Assembly: GCA_036788195.1 (NCBI GenBank)
Contig: DAIQNX010000004.1
Location: 1 to 64,000, forward strand
From: CALFXN01 sp937957815
GTDB lineage: Bacteria; Synergistota; Synergistia; Synergistales; Aminobacteriaceae
Direction: 5' to 3'
Length of the DNA: 64,000 bases
The notes under the pieces were generated by a model. The model saw nothing but the letters and a program-made list of their open reading frames with translations. It ran no database searches and was not told where the DNA came from. Positions 8,032 through 15,619 of this stretch are shown in pieces. The translations under genes and the position numbers were made by a program. Numbering within the stretch: the stretch's first letter is position 1; every line of letters starts with the position of its first letter.

Positions 8032-9356
8032 GCGGTCGCCTCCTGAGTTTTCCTGCCCAGAACGGCAATGTAGAAACCGTCGAGCCAGGGAAGTTCGGGC
8101 CAAAGGTACACTCCCCACGGACGTCCCCGATGGATCCGGAGACCTGAGATCGGGGGCGGGACCTCATAGATATCATTCCGTTCCGAAAGGACGCGCGAGA
8201 CGATCTCCTCGTTCTCCCTCCGGAACAGGCTGCATGTGACGTACACCACGAAGCCTCCCGGCGCGACGATGGAAATCGCCCGGCGCAGCAACAGCTTCTG
8301 GAGATCCGAAACTCGTCCTACGGCTTCTGCGGAGAGCCGCTGTTTCCCTTCCGGATGGCGCGACCACGTCCCGCTGTTCGAACACGGTGCGTCGAGAACG
8401 ACGATCTCCGGACGAACCGGGGGCTCGAGGTGAAGCGCGTCTCCCAGGCGGATCGCCCACGAGGCGTTGAGACGCTTCCGTTCCTTCTCGAGCGCCTTCG
8501 CCCTTCCAGGGGAGATCTCCCAGCACTCGAGCGTCGCTCCGGGAAGCAGCGCGGCCAGTTGCCCCGCCTTTATGCCGCGTCCGGCGCACATATCGAGAAC
8601 GAGTCCTCTCTTCCAGAGACGCCGGACCACTTCGCCGACCATCATCGACGACTCGCCCTGCGGCGTGGACACTCCTTTATTGTACCCGGCGAAGGACGGC
8701 GGGTAAACCGATGACGCCAGACGGACCGAATACGGAATGAGAGGCGACCCCCAGCACCGGTATCCCGCTGCGTTCGCCCGTTCGAGAACCTCGGGGATCT
8801 TCGACTCGGGCCAGACCCGGAAGGATGCGTAGGGCCGGATTCGCGCCATGCGAACCAGCTTCCTCGCCTCCTGCGGACCGACCCCTTCCTTGAGGATGAA
8901 CGCCGCCCACGGAGGCATTCCGTGGAGGATCGCGAAATCCTTGAGGTCGCAGCTCGACGAAAGAGCCCGGATGAAATCATTCCCGCTCTCGCCGACTCTC
9001 CGGAGAACCGCGTTCACGAGACGCGCCTCCCGCTCTCCCACCGTCTCCTTGACGTTCTGGACGACCGCGTTCGTCAGCGCCATCGGCACGAAATACCGCA
9101 GGTCCGTCATTCCGGCGGCCCCAAGAAGCATCGCGTTCACCGTCGCCCCGTTCAGACCCTCGATGGCCGGTTTCAGGAAGGAACGGACCATCTCGTACCA
9201 GAGAGATCGCTTCCGCAGCGTGCAATAGACCAGCGAAGCCGCGAGCGTCATCTCGGGTGACGGCAGTTTCGACGCGAGTCTCCTCAGGGACACGCTCGCG
9301 AGTTCTCCTCTTTCAACATCCTGAAGCACGCGGAGCGCACCTTCGATGCCCCGCAT
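8028..9356 (-). CDS. rsmB: 16S rRNA (cytosine-967-C5)-methyltransferase RsmB
   Basis: RsmB transfers a methyl group from SAM to C5 of cytosine 967 of 16S rRNA. The 442-residue protein has an N-terminal NusB-like RNA-binding half and a C-terminal Rossmann methyltransferase. The SAM-binding motif LDMCAGRGIKAGQLA, motif IV DAPCSNSGTWSRHPE and the second catalytic cysteine in VTCSLFRRENEE are all present. Start ATG 9356 overlaps the stop of the upstream gene by one base; the gene then overlaps the PASTA gene by four bases, so all three are coupled. Confidence 0.95.
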   Translation of the reverse strand: MRGIEGALRVLQDVERGELASVSLRRLASKLPSPEMTLAASLVYCTLRKRSLWYEMVRSFLKPAIEGLNGATVNAMLLGAAGMTDLRYFVPMALTNAVVQNVKETVGEREARLVNAVLRRVGESGNDFIRALSSSCDLKDFAILHGMPPWAAFILKEGVGPQEARKLVRMARIRPYASFRVWPESKIPEVLERANAAGYRCWGSPLIPYSVRLASSVYPPSFAGYNKGVSTPQGESSMMVGEVVRRLWKRGLVLDMCAGRGIKAGQLAALLPGATLECWEISPGRAKALEKERKRLNASWAIRLGDALHLEPPVRPEIVVLDAPCSNSGTWSRHPEGKQRLSAEAVGRVSDLQKLLLRRAISIVAPGGFVVYVTCSLFRRENEEIVSRVLSERNDIYEVPPPISGLRIHRGRPWGVYLWPELPWLDGFYIAVLGRKTQEATA

Positions 9357-10048
9357 CAGTCGATCACCTCCACCACCGGAGAATCTCCGGAAGAGCGGGT
9401 GCGAACGAACAGGGATTCCGGAACCATGAACGACAACCCCGACATCGCCACCCGCCGACTCCGGACCTCGACGGACAGGATTTCCATATCGCCCACCCCG
9501 GTGTCCGTCGTGACGTATTTCTGCGCCAGACGGCTCGCGAGGGGAGCGAGAGCGTACGCAAAAAGCAGTGAGGCCGCAACGGTCAGCAGGCTCAGGCTTC
9601 CCGTCGCGGCGAGAATGAGCAGGAACAGCACCGAAGCGAGCGTGTTCAGGACAACGAGCGTCGTTCCGCATCTCGGATGGATCGCAAGATCGCTTTCCCC
9701 ACTTCTCAGACGTTCGAGCGCCGCGCGCGCCGCCATGGAGACGAGGTCGCGGTCACGGAGCCCTTTCAGCGAGAAACCGGTCTCTTCGGCCATGCCTTCG
9801 ATGTTCAGGCGACCAAAGCGCTCTTCGAGGATATGTACGGTCGCGTGCTCGATGGCGTGGTTTCGCCGCACCCTGCGGTTGAAAAGAATCCGGAAAAGTT
9901 GCGTCGGCCCGATGAACAGCCACAGAAAGGAGTTCGCGGCGAATCCGAGCGTCATGGCCGCAAGGACGAATACGCCGAACATGACGAGAAAAACGACGCC
10001 CACCCATGGAACGAGAACGAGGAGCGCGACGATCAGAAGCAGAGGCAT
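9356..10048 (-). CDS. DUF6391-type membrane protein
   Basis: This 230-residue integral membrane protein has an N-terminal hydrophobic stretch (about residues 2-45) and a second hydrophobic block near residues 125-170. Between them lies a conserved-looking segment RNHAIEHATVHILEERFG and HPRCGTTL. These features match the uncharacterised DUF6391 family, recognised from memory rather than a search. The His-x3-His and Cys residues could bind a metal, but function is unknown. It is the second gene of the recA operon; the ATG at 10048 was chosen because the hydrophobic N-terminus begins there. Confidence 0.75.
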   Translation of the reverse strand: MPLLLIVALLVLVPWVGVVFLVMFGVFVLAAMTLGFAANSFLWLFIGPTQLFRILFNRRVRRNHAIEHATVHILEERFGRLNIEGMAEETGFSLKGLRDRDLVSMAARAALERLRSGESDLAIHPRCGTTLVVLNTLASVLFLLILAATGSLSLLTVAASLLFAYALAPLASRLAQKYVTTDTGVGDMEILSVEVRSRRVAMSGLSFMVPESLFVRTRSSGDSPVVEVID

Positions 10049-10148
10049 GTCGATCCGTCCTTCCGTCGGAAAAAAGAAGTGGAGCGGTCGGCAGACCGCC
10101 CCACCATCATACCCTCCGTATCCCCATCCGTGAAGCGCGAATGAGCGC

Positions 10149-10844
10149 CTAATCCCGGTCTCCGTACATCCCGCGAAGCGCAAGAAGGCGGAGGAGTTGT
10201 GCGAACGCCATCACCGTGGCAGCGACGTACGTCAGCGCGGCGGCGTTCAGGACCGTTTTCGCGCCGGAAACCTCGTCCATCCCGAGAAGTCCGGTATCGC
10301 CGAGAACCCGGAGCGCCCTGCGGCTCGCGTCGAATTCCACCGGAAGCGTGATGAGGTGGAACACGATGACGCCGAGGAAAAGGACGATGCCGAGGTTCAT
10401 GAGAAACTCCCCACGAAGGAACAGACCGATGAAGAACAGCGGGAAGGCCATCGTCGAACCTATCCCCACGACGGGAACGATCGCGTTCCTGATCGCGAGC
10501 GGAGCGTATCCGTCCTTGTCCTGGATCGCGTGTCCGACCTCGTGCGCGGCGACACCGATCGCCGCGATGCTCGTACTGTTGTATACCGTATCTGACAGGG
10601 AGAGGGACTTGTCCCTCGGGTCATAGTGGTCGGTCAGGTTCCCCGGCACGCGGCCGACAGGAACGTTCGTCAGTCCGAAACGATCCAGCAGCGATCGCGC
10701 GACCTGCGCTGCGGTGACCCCGCGGCGCGAAGGCACCTCTCCGAAACGGGAATACGCGCTCTTCACGCGGAATTGCGCCCACAGAGCGAGAAGCAGGGCG
10801 GGCAGCAACAGCAACATGGTGCGATCGAAAAGAAACGGGTACAT
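10149..10844 (-). CDS. Neutral zinc metallopeptidase, YugP family
   Basis: The 231-residue membrane protease belongs to the Zn_peptidase_2 (YugP) family. It has an N-terminal transmembrane helix, the zinc motif HEVGH at residues 101-105, and three more hydrophobic segments from about residue 120. The family is thought to act on membrane or secreted proteins, but substrates are unknown. It is preceded by a good ribosome-binding site (GGGAGG) and by the promoter at 10910-10938. It is therefore the likely first gene of the eleven-gene operon ending with recA. Confidence 0.9.
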   Translation of the reverse strand: MYPFLFDRTMLLLLPALLLALWAQFRVKSAYSRFGEVPSRRGVTAAQVARSLLDRFGLTNVPVGRVPGNLTDHYDPRDKSLSLSDTVYNSTSIAAIGVAAHEVGHAIQDKDGYAPLAIRNAIVPVVGIGSTMAFPLFFIGLFLRGEFLMNLGIVLFLGVIVFHLITLPVEFDASRRALRVLGDTGLLGMDEVSGAKTVLNAAALTYVAATVMAFAQLLRLLALRGMYGDRD

Positions 10845-10909
10845 CTCAATCCCTCCCGTGGGTGTAATCGTTATGGTCGCACCGGATACCCGCCGGTTCG
10901 ACGGAAAAT

Positions 10910-10938
10910 ATTGTACATCGTCCGCCGATAAAGAACAA
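10910..10938 (-). promoter_or_regulatory. Promoter of the recA-containing operon
   Basis: TTGTTC (10938-10933) and TACAAT (10915-10910) are separated by 17 bp on the minus strand. About 65 bases later the ATG of the YugP-family gene follows. No other convincing promoter is seen until recA, although an SOS-type promoter inside the operon cannot be excluded. Confidence 0.6.
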
Positions 10939-10949
10939 CATTGGTCAAA

Positions 10950-12089
10950 TTACGTATTCCTGCTCCGGTAGAACTCCGCGATCGCGTCCGCTATCCGAAC
11001 CTGCTCTTCGGCGGTCAGTTCCGGGAAGACCGGCAGCGCGAGCGTCTCGCGGCTGAGCATCTCGGAAACCGGGCAATCCTCCGGTTTGTAGCCCAGAAAC
11101 GAGAAGCACCTCTGCTGATGGAGCGACAACGGGTAATAGACCCGGCATCCGATCCCGCGGGCCTCGAGGAAGGATTCGAGCGCGTCCCTGTCTTTGACCC
11201 TCGGGGCGTATTGGTGATAGATATGGTAGTTTCCTTCGAGTTCGACGGGCGGACGGACGAACTCGAGAAGCTCCCGTTCGGCGAACAAAAGACGGTAGCG
11301 GTCGGCCACGATGCGGCGCTCTTCGTTCCACTCCTCGAGATGCCGGAGTTTGACGCGGAGGACGGCCGCCTGGAGCGAATCGAGGCGGCTGTTCAGTCCG
11401 ACCTCGTCATGGAAGTAGGTCTTTCCGGCTCCGTGCACGCGCAATTTCCGCACGCGTTCAGCGAGGCGTCCGTCACGTGTCGCGATCATGCCGCCGTCTC
11501 CGTAGCCGCCGAGATTTTTCGTCGGGAAGAACGAGTAGCACCCCAGAGCGCCGTACGTTCCCGCGCGGACGATAGCGCCCTCGATCTTTCGCCACGATCC
11601 AAAGGCCTGCGCGGCATCTTCGACGATCGAGACGCCGCGCTTCGCGAGCTCACCCGAAATGGCTTCGAGCGGAGCCATCTGCCCGAACAGATGCACGGGA
11701 AGAACGACCTTCGTCTTCGGTGTCAGACGATCGAGCACCTGCTGGAGATCGATGTTGTACGTCTCCGGGTCTACATCGGCGAAGACCGGCGTCGCACCGA
11801 GCCGCGTGATGCAACTCACGGTCGCGAAAAAGCTGTAGGGGGTCGTGATGACTTCATCACCCGGACCGATGTCGAGCGACATCATCGCGAGGACGAGTGC
11901 ATCGGTCCCTGAAGCGCAGCCTATGGCCTGCGCCCCGTCGAGATAGGCCGAACACTCTTCCTCAAACGCGGATACTTCCGGTCCCAGGATAAACGCCTGG
12001 CTCTCGAGCACTCCCGAAACGGCATCGGCGATTTCGTCTCGGATGCGCGCATAATTCCTCTTCAGATCGAGCGTCGGTATTTTCTGCAT
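10950..12089 (-). CDS. DegT/DnrJ/EryC1 family sugar aminotransferase
   Basis: The 379-residue fold-type I PLP enzyme resembles enzymes that transaminate nucleotide-linked keto-sugars for polysaccharide or glycan synthesis. Visible marks are VASGTDAL-type SGTDAL near residue 60, VEDAAQAFG for cofactor binding, and the Schiff-base lysine in SFFPTKNLGGYGDGG. The closest pattern I recognise is the UDP-2-acetamido-3-oxo-glucuronate aminotransferase group (WbpE-like), but the substrate is not proven and no other sugar genes are adjacent. Its stop lies only 12 bases before the -35 region of the recA-operon promoter. Confidence 0.88.
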   Translation of the reverse strand: MQKIPTLDLKRNYARIRDEIADAVSGVLESQAFILGPEVSAFEEECSAYLDGAQAIGCASGTDALVLAMMSLDIGPGDEVITTPYSFFATVSCITRLGATPVFADVDPETYNIDLQQVLDRLTPKTKVVLPVHLFGQMAPLEAISGELAKRGVSIVEDAAQAFGSWRKIEGAIVRAGTYGALGCYSFFPTKNLGGYGDGGMIATRDGRLAERVRKLRVHGAGKTYFHDEVGLNSRLDSLQAAVLRVKLRHLEEWNEERRIVADRYRLLFAERELLEFVRPPVELEGNYHIYHQYAPRVKDRDALESFLEARGIGCRVYYPLSLHQQRCFSFLGYKPEDCPVSEMLSRETLALPVFPELTAEEQVRIADAIAEFYRSRNT

Positions 12090-12226
12090 GGTTTCAGATC
12101 CTCCTTAATCGTCGCGGCATCGGACACGGTACCCTTCGTTCTTTACAGAGATCATCATCCCGTCGAACGGAGGAATTGTGGCATAAAACCGGTCCGCGTA
12201 CAACGGAGAGAATCGAATGGGGGCGG

Positions 12227-12263
12227 AAAAAAGCGCCGGAACGGCGGATCTCCGTTCCGGCGC
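12227..12263 (-). terminator. Intrinsic terminator after the GntR gene
   Basis: A 12-bp perfect stem GCGCCGGAACGG / CCGTTCCGGCGC with a 7-base loop is followed on the minus strand by six T (plus-strand A run 12227-12232). It begins four bases after the GntR stop and separates that gene from the DegT aminotransferase. The remaining 12090-12226 is non-coding. Confidence 0.9.
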
Positions 12264-12266
12264 GGT

Positions 12267-12983
12267 TCATTCCTTCGGTTCTTTTTCGACCGCGTCTTCC
12301 TTCCCATGTCCATGAACGCTCTCGGGCAAAAGCGACTGGCTCTGGTTGATTCCGGCCGCCGCCTCCCTGAGATGGCGCTTCATCAGCTTCACGCACTTCT
12401 CCGCATCGTGATGCCTCAGGGCCACGAGAATTTCCCGATGGACATCGACCGTCGGAACCGTCTCATTCTGGTAGAAGGGATCGTAGAAGACCACATACGC
12501 GTTCGTCCGCGCTATGATATCCCTGACAAGCTTCGCGAGGACTTTGTTGCCGCTCGCGTCGGCGATCGTCGTGTGGAAGGACTCGTTGACCTCAAGGTAC
12601 GCCTCGAGTTCCTTTTCGTCGATTGCGCGCGCTTCCTCGATCATGGCCTCTTCGAGGCGACGGAGGTGGCGGTCGTCGATACGTTCCGCCGCGAGACGGA
12701 TGGCGAGGCTTTCAAGCTGTTCGCGAACGAGAAACGTGTCCTCGATCTCCCGTGGCGTCGGCGCGGCAAGCCGCGCACCGCTGTTCGGTATGATGTTGAC
12801 GAGCCCTTCCGTCCCCAGGCGTCGGAGAGCTTCCCGGACCGGGGTCCTGCTGACGCCCATCTGAACCGCGATACTCACCTCCGGAAGCCGCTGCCCCGGC
12901 TTCAGCTGCTTCGTGATAATCTTGTGCCGAAGCTCCTGGTAGGCATAATCCGAGGACGTGGTGTATATTCTCGGCTCTTTCAC
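12267..12983 (-). CDS. GntR-family (FCD/VanR-type) transcriptional regulator
   Basis: The 238-residue regulator has an N-terminal winged helix-turn-helix (about residues 15-80, with SRTPVREALRRL) and a C-terminal all-helical FCD domain that binds small carboxylates through a metal. The FCD ligands are visible as Asp/His residues in the helix with NESFHTTI and in VDVHREIL. I chose GTG 12983 because AGGGAGG stands eight bases before it. Two dyads with TTGTACAA and ATTGT-10-ACAAT lie just upstream (13032-13067), consistent with autoregulation. The regulon is not evident from the neighbours. Confidence 0.9.
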   Translation of the reverse strand: MKEPRIYTTSSDYAYQELRHKIITKQLKPGQRLPEVSIAVQMGVSRTPVREALRRLGTEGLVNIIPNSGARLAAPTPREIEDTFLVREQLESLAIRLAAERIDDRHLRRLEEAMIEEARAIDEKELEAYLEVNESFHTTIADASGNKVLAKLVRDIIARTNAYVVFYDPFYQNETVPTVDVHREILVALRHHDAEKCVKLMKRHLREAAAGINQSQSLLPESVHGHGKEDAVEKEPKE

Positions 12984-13031
12984 GCGCCATTCCTCCCTAT
13001 ATTCGTGATGCGAAAGAGACATGAGTAAATA

Positions 13032-13067
13032 TTGTACAAGAGTCAGTATTGTCTTTTTAGATACAAT
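13032..13067. promoter_or_regulatory. Operator-like dyads upstream of the GntR gene
   Basis: TTGTACAA (13032-13039) is a perfect palindrome, and ATTGT (13048-13052) pairs with ACAAT (13063-13067) over 10 bp. Sites of TTGT-ACAA type are known for several GntR/FCD regulators. They lie in the 137-bp divergent region between the GntR gene and the small membrane gene. Binding is inferred, not shown. Confidence 0.5.
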
Positions 13068-13120
13068 CTATCACATTTCGTTCCGTTACACAAGATAGCA
13101 TTTCATGAAAGGATGATCGC

Positions 13121-13336
13121 ATGCGTTTCACGGTTCTCATTCTTTCAATCGCCACACTCGGATTCTACGGACATGCCGTTGCCGGAGTCGGAGGATACCT
13201 CGTCGGACGGGGACGTCCCGATCTCATCGCAATCGGACTCGTTGGAGGAACTGTCTGCGCCGCAGCCGCCCTCTGGCTCTGGCATCGTTTTTTGTGTTCG
13301 GTCGATGAAGAGATTCGTCAGCGAGACAAAGAGTGA
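13121..13336 (+). CDS. Small membrane protein of unknown function
   Basis: A 71-residue product with two hydrophobic segments (about residues 3-27 and 36-55) separated by a Gly/Arg turn and ending in a charged tail (DEEIRQRDKE). The start has AAAGGA seven bases upstream. I recognise no family. It is divergent from the GntR gene and its last 19 bases overlap the 3' end of the convergent MocR gene. It is short but has a plausible start and the normal two-helix layout, so I keep it as a real gene with moderate confidence. Confidence 0.6.
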   Translation: MRFTVLILSIATLGFYGHAVAGVGGYLVGRGRPDLIAIGLVGGTVCAAAALWLWHRFLCSVDEEIRQRDKE

Positions 13337-14691
13337 CCTGATGTCTCCCATGCGGCGCGCAGTCTGCGGACCGCGTCGCCCATCCGCACGGCCGGAACAG
13401 AACTGATCGACAGGCGTACCGCAAGGGGATCGATTCCGGACAGGTGGAACGCCCTCCCGGGAGAGACCAGAACGCCCTCGTTCCCGGCGGCGCGGGCGGC
13501 TTCGTCGCCCTTTCGTCCGTTCGTCGGAAGCCACAGGTAGATTCCTCCGCCCGGGACGTCGAAGCGATATTCAGGCATATATCTGTCGAGTGCTTCCGAA
13601 AGAGACCTCATCCGGGCCTGCATCGACTGCCGGACGTCCGAAAGCGCCCGTTCGAGCCCTCCGGACGCGATGAACGACGCCGTCATGAGCTGTACGGGCG
13701 TCGACACGGGCCCGGAATGGGTTGCGAGCGCCGCCAGAACGTGCGGGACCAGCGAGGTCGGAACGAGGGAATATCCGATCCGCAGTCCCGGAAAGAGAAC
13801 CTGACTGAACGAACCGAGGTACAGGACGCGCTCGGCCCCCTCCATCGCGGCGAGGGCGGGGACGCTCGTCTCCCCGAAGCGGAGTTCTCCATACGCGTCA
13901 TCCTCGATGATGAAGAACCCTCTCCTGAGGCTCTCGTCCAGGATTTTCCGGCGAACATCCATCGGAATCGTGCGCCCCGTCGGATTCTGGAAGCTCGGAA
14001 CGAGGTACAGGACATCGCATGGACCGAGAGTGCCTGGAAGTTCCCAGAGGTGGCCGCCACCCGAAGGCAGCGCGTGGACGGTCATCCCGGCGCCGTTCGC
14101 GATACCCCAGGCATCAGGATACGTCAGCTCTTCCATCCACATCTTGCCGACTCCGACGGTCGAAAGGGCCGCGGCCGCGATATAGAGCCCCTGTCGTCCG
14201 CCCGACGTCACCAGGATGTTGTTCCATTGCGCGGGGATTCCGCGGGAAACGGCGTGCTTGACGAGCAGAAACCGGAGTTCGTCGATTCCCTGCGGCGGAG
14301 TCATCTGGAGGGAGGACGCCCCGCGTTCGAGGATGGCCTTCCGGGCAAGAGACGCGAGAGCGTCTACTGGGACCAGGTCGGACGAAGGAATTCCCGAATC
14401 CATGTCATATTGACCTTCCCCCGACGAAGATATGAGGGGCTCCGACGCCCCGCATCCCGTGACGAACGCCCCGCTGCGTCCCCGCTTACGGATTCTGAGC
14501 CGGTCTTCGAGCGTGTCGTAGGCGAGGGAGACGGTCATGCGGCTCACGCCGAGGATGGAAGAGAGCTCCCTGCTGCTCGGAAGCCTCGCTCCGGGCGCGA
14601 GCGCCCCGCTTTCGACGAGACGTTCGATGTGCTCCGCGATCTGAAGGTACAGAGGAACGCGGGAATCGGGATCCAGCGGTATCTCCAACAT
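13318..14691 (-). CDS. MocR-type regulator (GntR HTH plus aminotransferase fold) lacking the PLP lysine
   Basis: The 457-residue protein starts with a GntR winged helix (RVPLYLQIAEHIERLVESG..SRELSSILGVSRMTVS, about residues 10-75). A fold-type I aminotransferase domain follows, with SGGRQGLY, FQNPTGRTIP and EDDAYGELRF. In the position of the Schiff-base lysine (family motif SFSK-x-L-x-PGLR) it has SFSQVLFPGLR, so residue 297 is Gln, read directly from codon CAG at 13803-13801. MocR proteins use PLP as a sensed ligand, so this one probably cannot hold it covalently. The start ATG follows AAGGGGAG. A GTATGG-6-CCATAC dyad lies 19 bases upstream. Related enzymes at 53538 and 54772 keep the lysine. 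Confidence 0.9.
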   Translation of the reverse strand: MLEIPLDPDSRVPLYLQIAEHIERLVESGALAPGARLPSSRELSSILGVSRMTVSLAYDTLEDRLRIRKRGRSGAFVTGCGASEPLISSSGEGQYDMDSGIPSSDLVPVDALASLARKAILERGASSLQMTPPQGIDELRFLLVKHAVSRGIPAQWNNILVTSGGRQGLYIAAAALSTVGVGKMWMEELTYPDAWGIANGAGMTVHALPSGGGHLWELPGTLGPCDVLYLVPSFQNPTGRTIPMDVRRKILDESLRRGFFIIEDDAYGELRFGETSVPALAAMEGAERVLYLGSFSQVLFPGLRIGYSLVPTSLVPHVLAALATHSGPVSTPVQLMTASFIASGGLERALSDVRQSMQARMRSLSEALDRYMPEYRFDVPGGGIYLWLPTNGRKGDEAARAAGNEGVLVSPGRAFHLSGIDPLAVRLSISSVPAVRMGDAVRRLRAAWETSGHSLSR

Positions 14692-14709
14692 GAAATGACT
14701 CCCCTTTTC

Positions 14710-14735
14710 GTATGGATCTGCCCATACTGTATAAT
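14710..14735. promoter_or_regulatory. Divergent promoter region with inverted repeat
   Basis: GTATGG (14710-14715) and CCATAC (14722-14727) form a perfect dyad with a 6-bp spacer. It abuts TATAAT (14730-14735), the likely -10 of the plus-strand HAD gene. The minus-strand -10 of the MocR gene (TATACA, 14733-14728) overlaps the same bases. A MocR dimer bound here would control both genes; this is inference. Confidence 0.55.
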
Positions 14736-14771
14736 CGGCGCGCAGGGAAGACAAGCAGGGGGGAATGAGAC

Positions 14772-15599
14772 GTGCCCCGTCCGGAATGGGATATGATCGT
14801 GTTCGATGTCGATGGCGTGCTTGTGGATACGAGCCGCTCGTACCCGATGGTGATCCGGGACGCGATCGCCACGGGGTTCCGCGTATTCCTCGGCGGAGAA
14901 TCAACCGGCGGGGGATTCACGATGGAGCACTTCCGCGTCACGAAACACCATCCGGGGTTCAACGACGATTACGACATCGCGTGGGCGTTCCTGAGCGCCG
15001 CCGCCGGGCGAGGGGAGACGCTTGCCGACGCCCTTCCGTCGCCCGAAATGTGGAGGGACGCGCTCTCGCACTTCGCGGGAATCGACATTGCCGGATGGGT
15101 GCAGGAATCATCCGGTCCACGCGTCGATCGGGAGGCCGTCAGGGAACTCTGCGAGGAACTGTACTTCGGAGAGGAAGAACTCCTGCGCATCCGGGGGCGA
15201 ACGCCACGGCACGCTCCCGGAGCCCGGGGATACTGGCGGGACGAAGCTCCGATGCTGAAGCGGCACTGGTCGACGCTGCCGCTCCCCTCGGGAATCTACA
15301 CGGGCCGCCCTGATTCCGAACTCGTGCTCGCGCTGCGGACGCTGCACTGGGAGGGGCTGCCCGGGGAGCGGACCGTCACGGCGGATTCCGGCGTCTTCAA
15401 ACCGTCCCCGGAAGGATTCCGCATCCTCGGGAACGTTCTCGGCGGAAGCCACCCCCTCTACTTCGGGGACGCCGCAAGCGATCGCGCCGCGCTTGCAGCC
15501 TTCGGCAAGGGAACGTTCGTCGCTGTCGGAGACATCCTGACCGATGCCCCGCTCCGTTTCGACACGGTCGAAGAGGGACTCGACGCGCTCCTTTCCTGA
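14772..15599 (+). CDS. HAD-superfamily hydrolase (TIGR01548-like)
   Basis: The 275-residue protein carries the HAD motifs: FDVDGVLVD near residue 11 with the nucleophile Asp and the acid/base Asp, YTGRPDSE as motif II region, the lysine in GVFKPSPEGF, and YFGDAASDRAA as motif IV. The long insertion between motif I and II (about residues 25-165) suits a subfamily I cap. It resembles the phosphoglycolate-phosphatase-like group TIGR01548. The substrate is unknown. GTG start with GGGGGGAA upstream. It is divergent from the MocR gene and shares its operator-like dyad. Confidence 0.82.
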   Translation: MPRPEWDMIVFDVDGVLVDTSRSYPMVIRDAIATGFRVFLGGESTGGGFTMEHFRVTKHHPGFNDDYDIAWAFLSAAAGRGETLADALPSPEMWRDALSHFAGIDIAGWVQESSGPRVDREAVRELCEELYFGEEELLRIRGRTPRHAPGARGYWRDEAPMLKRHWSTLPLPSGIYTGRPDSELVLALRTLHWEGLPGERTVTADSGVFKPSPEGFRILGNVLGGSHPLYFGDAASDRAALAAFGKGTFVAVGDILTDAPLRFDTVEEGLDALLS

Positions 15600-15619
15600 A
15601 GACGGCGCTCCCCTCAGCG

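Noticed and set aside
12094..12396. Minus-strand 100-codon frame
   Set aside because: Covers the terminator and the end of the GntR gene; no start signal and no coding character.
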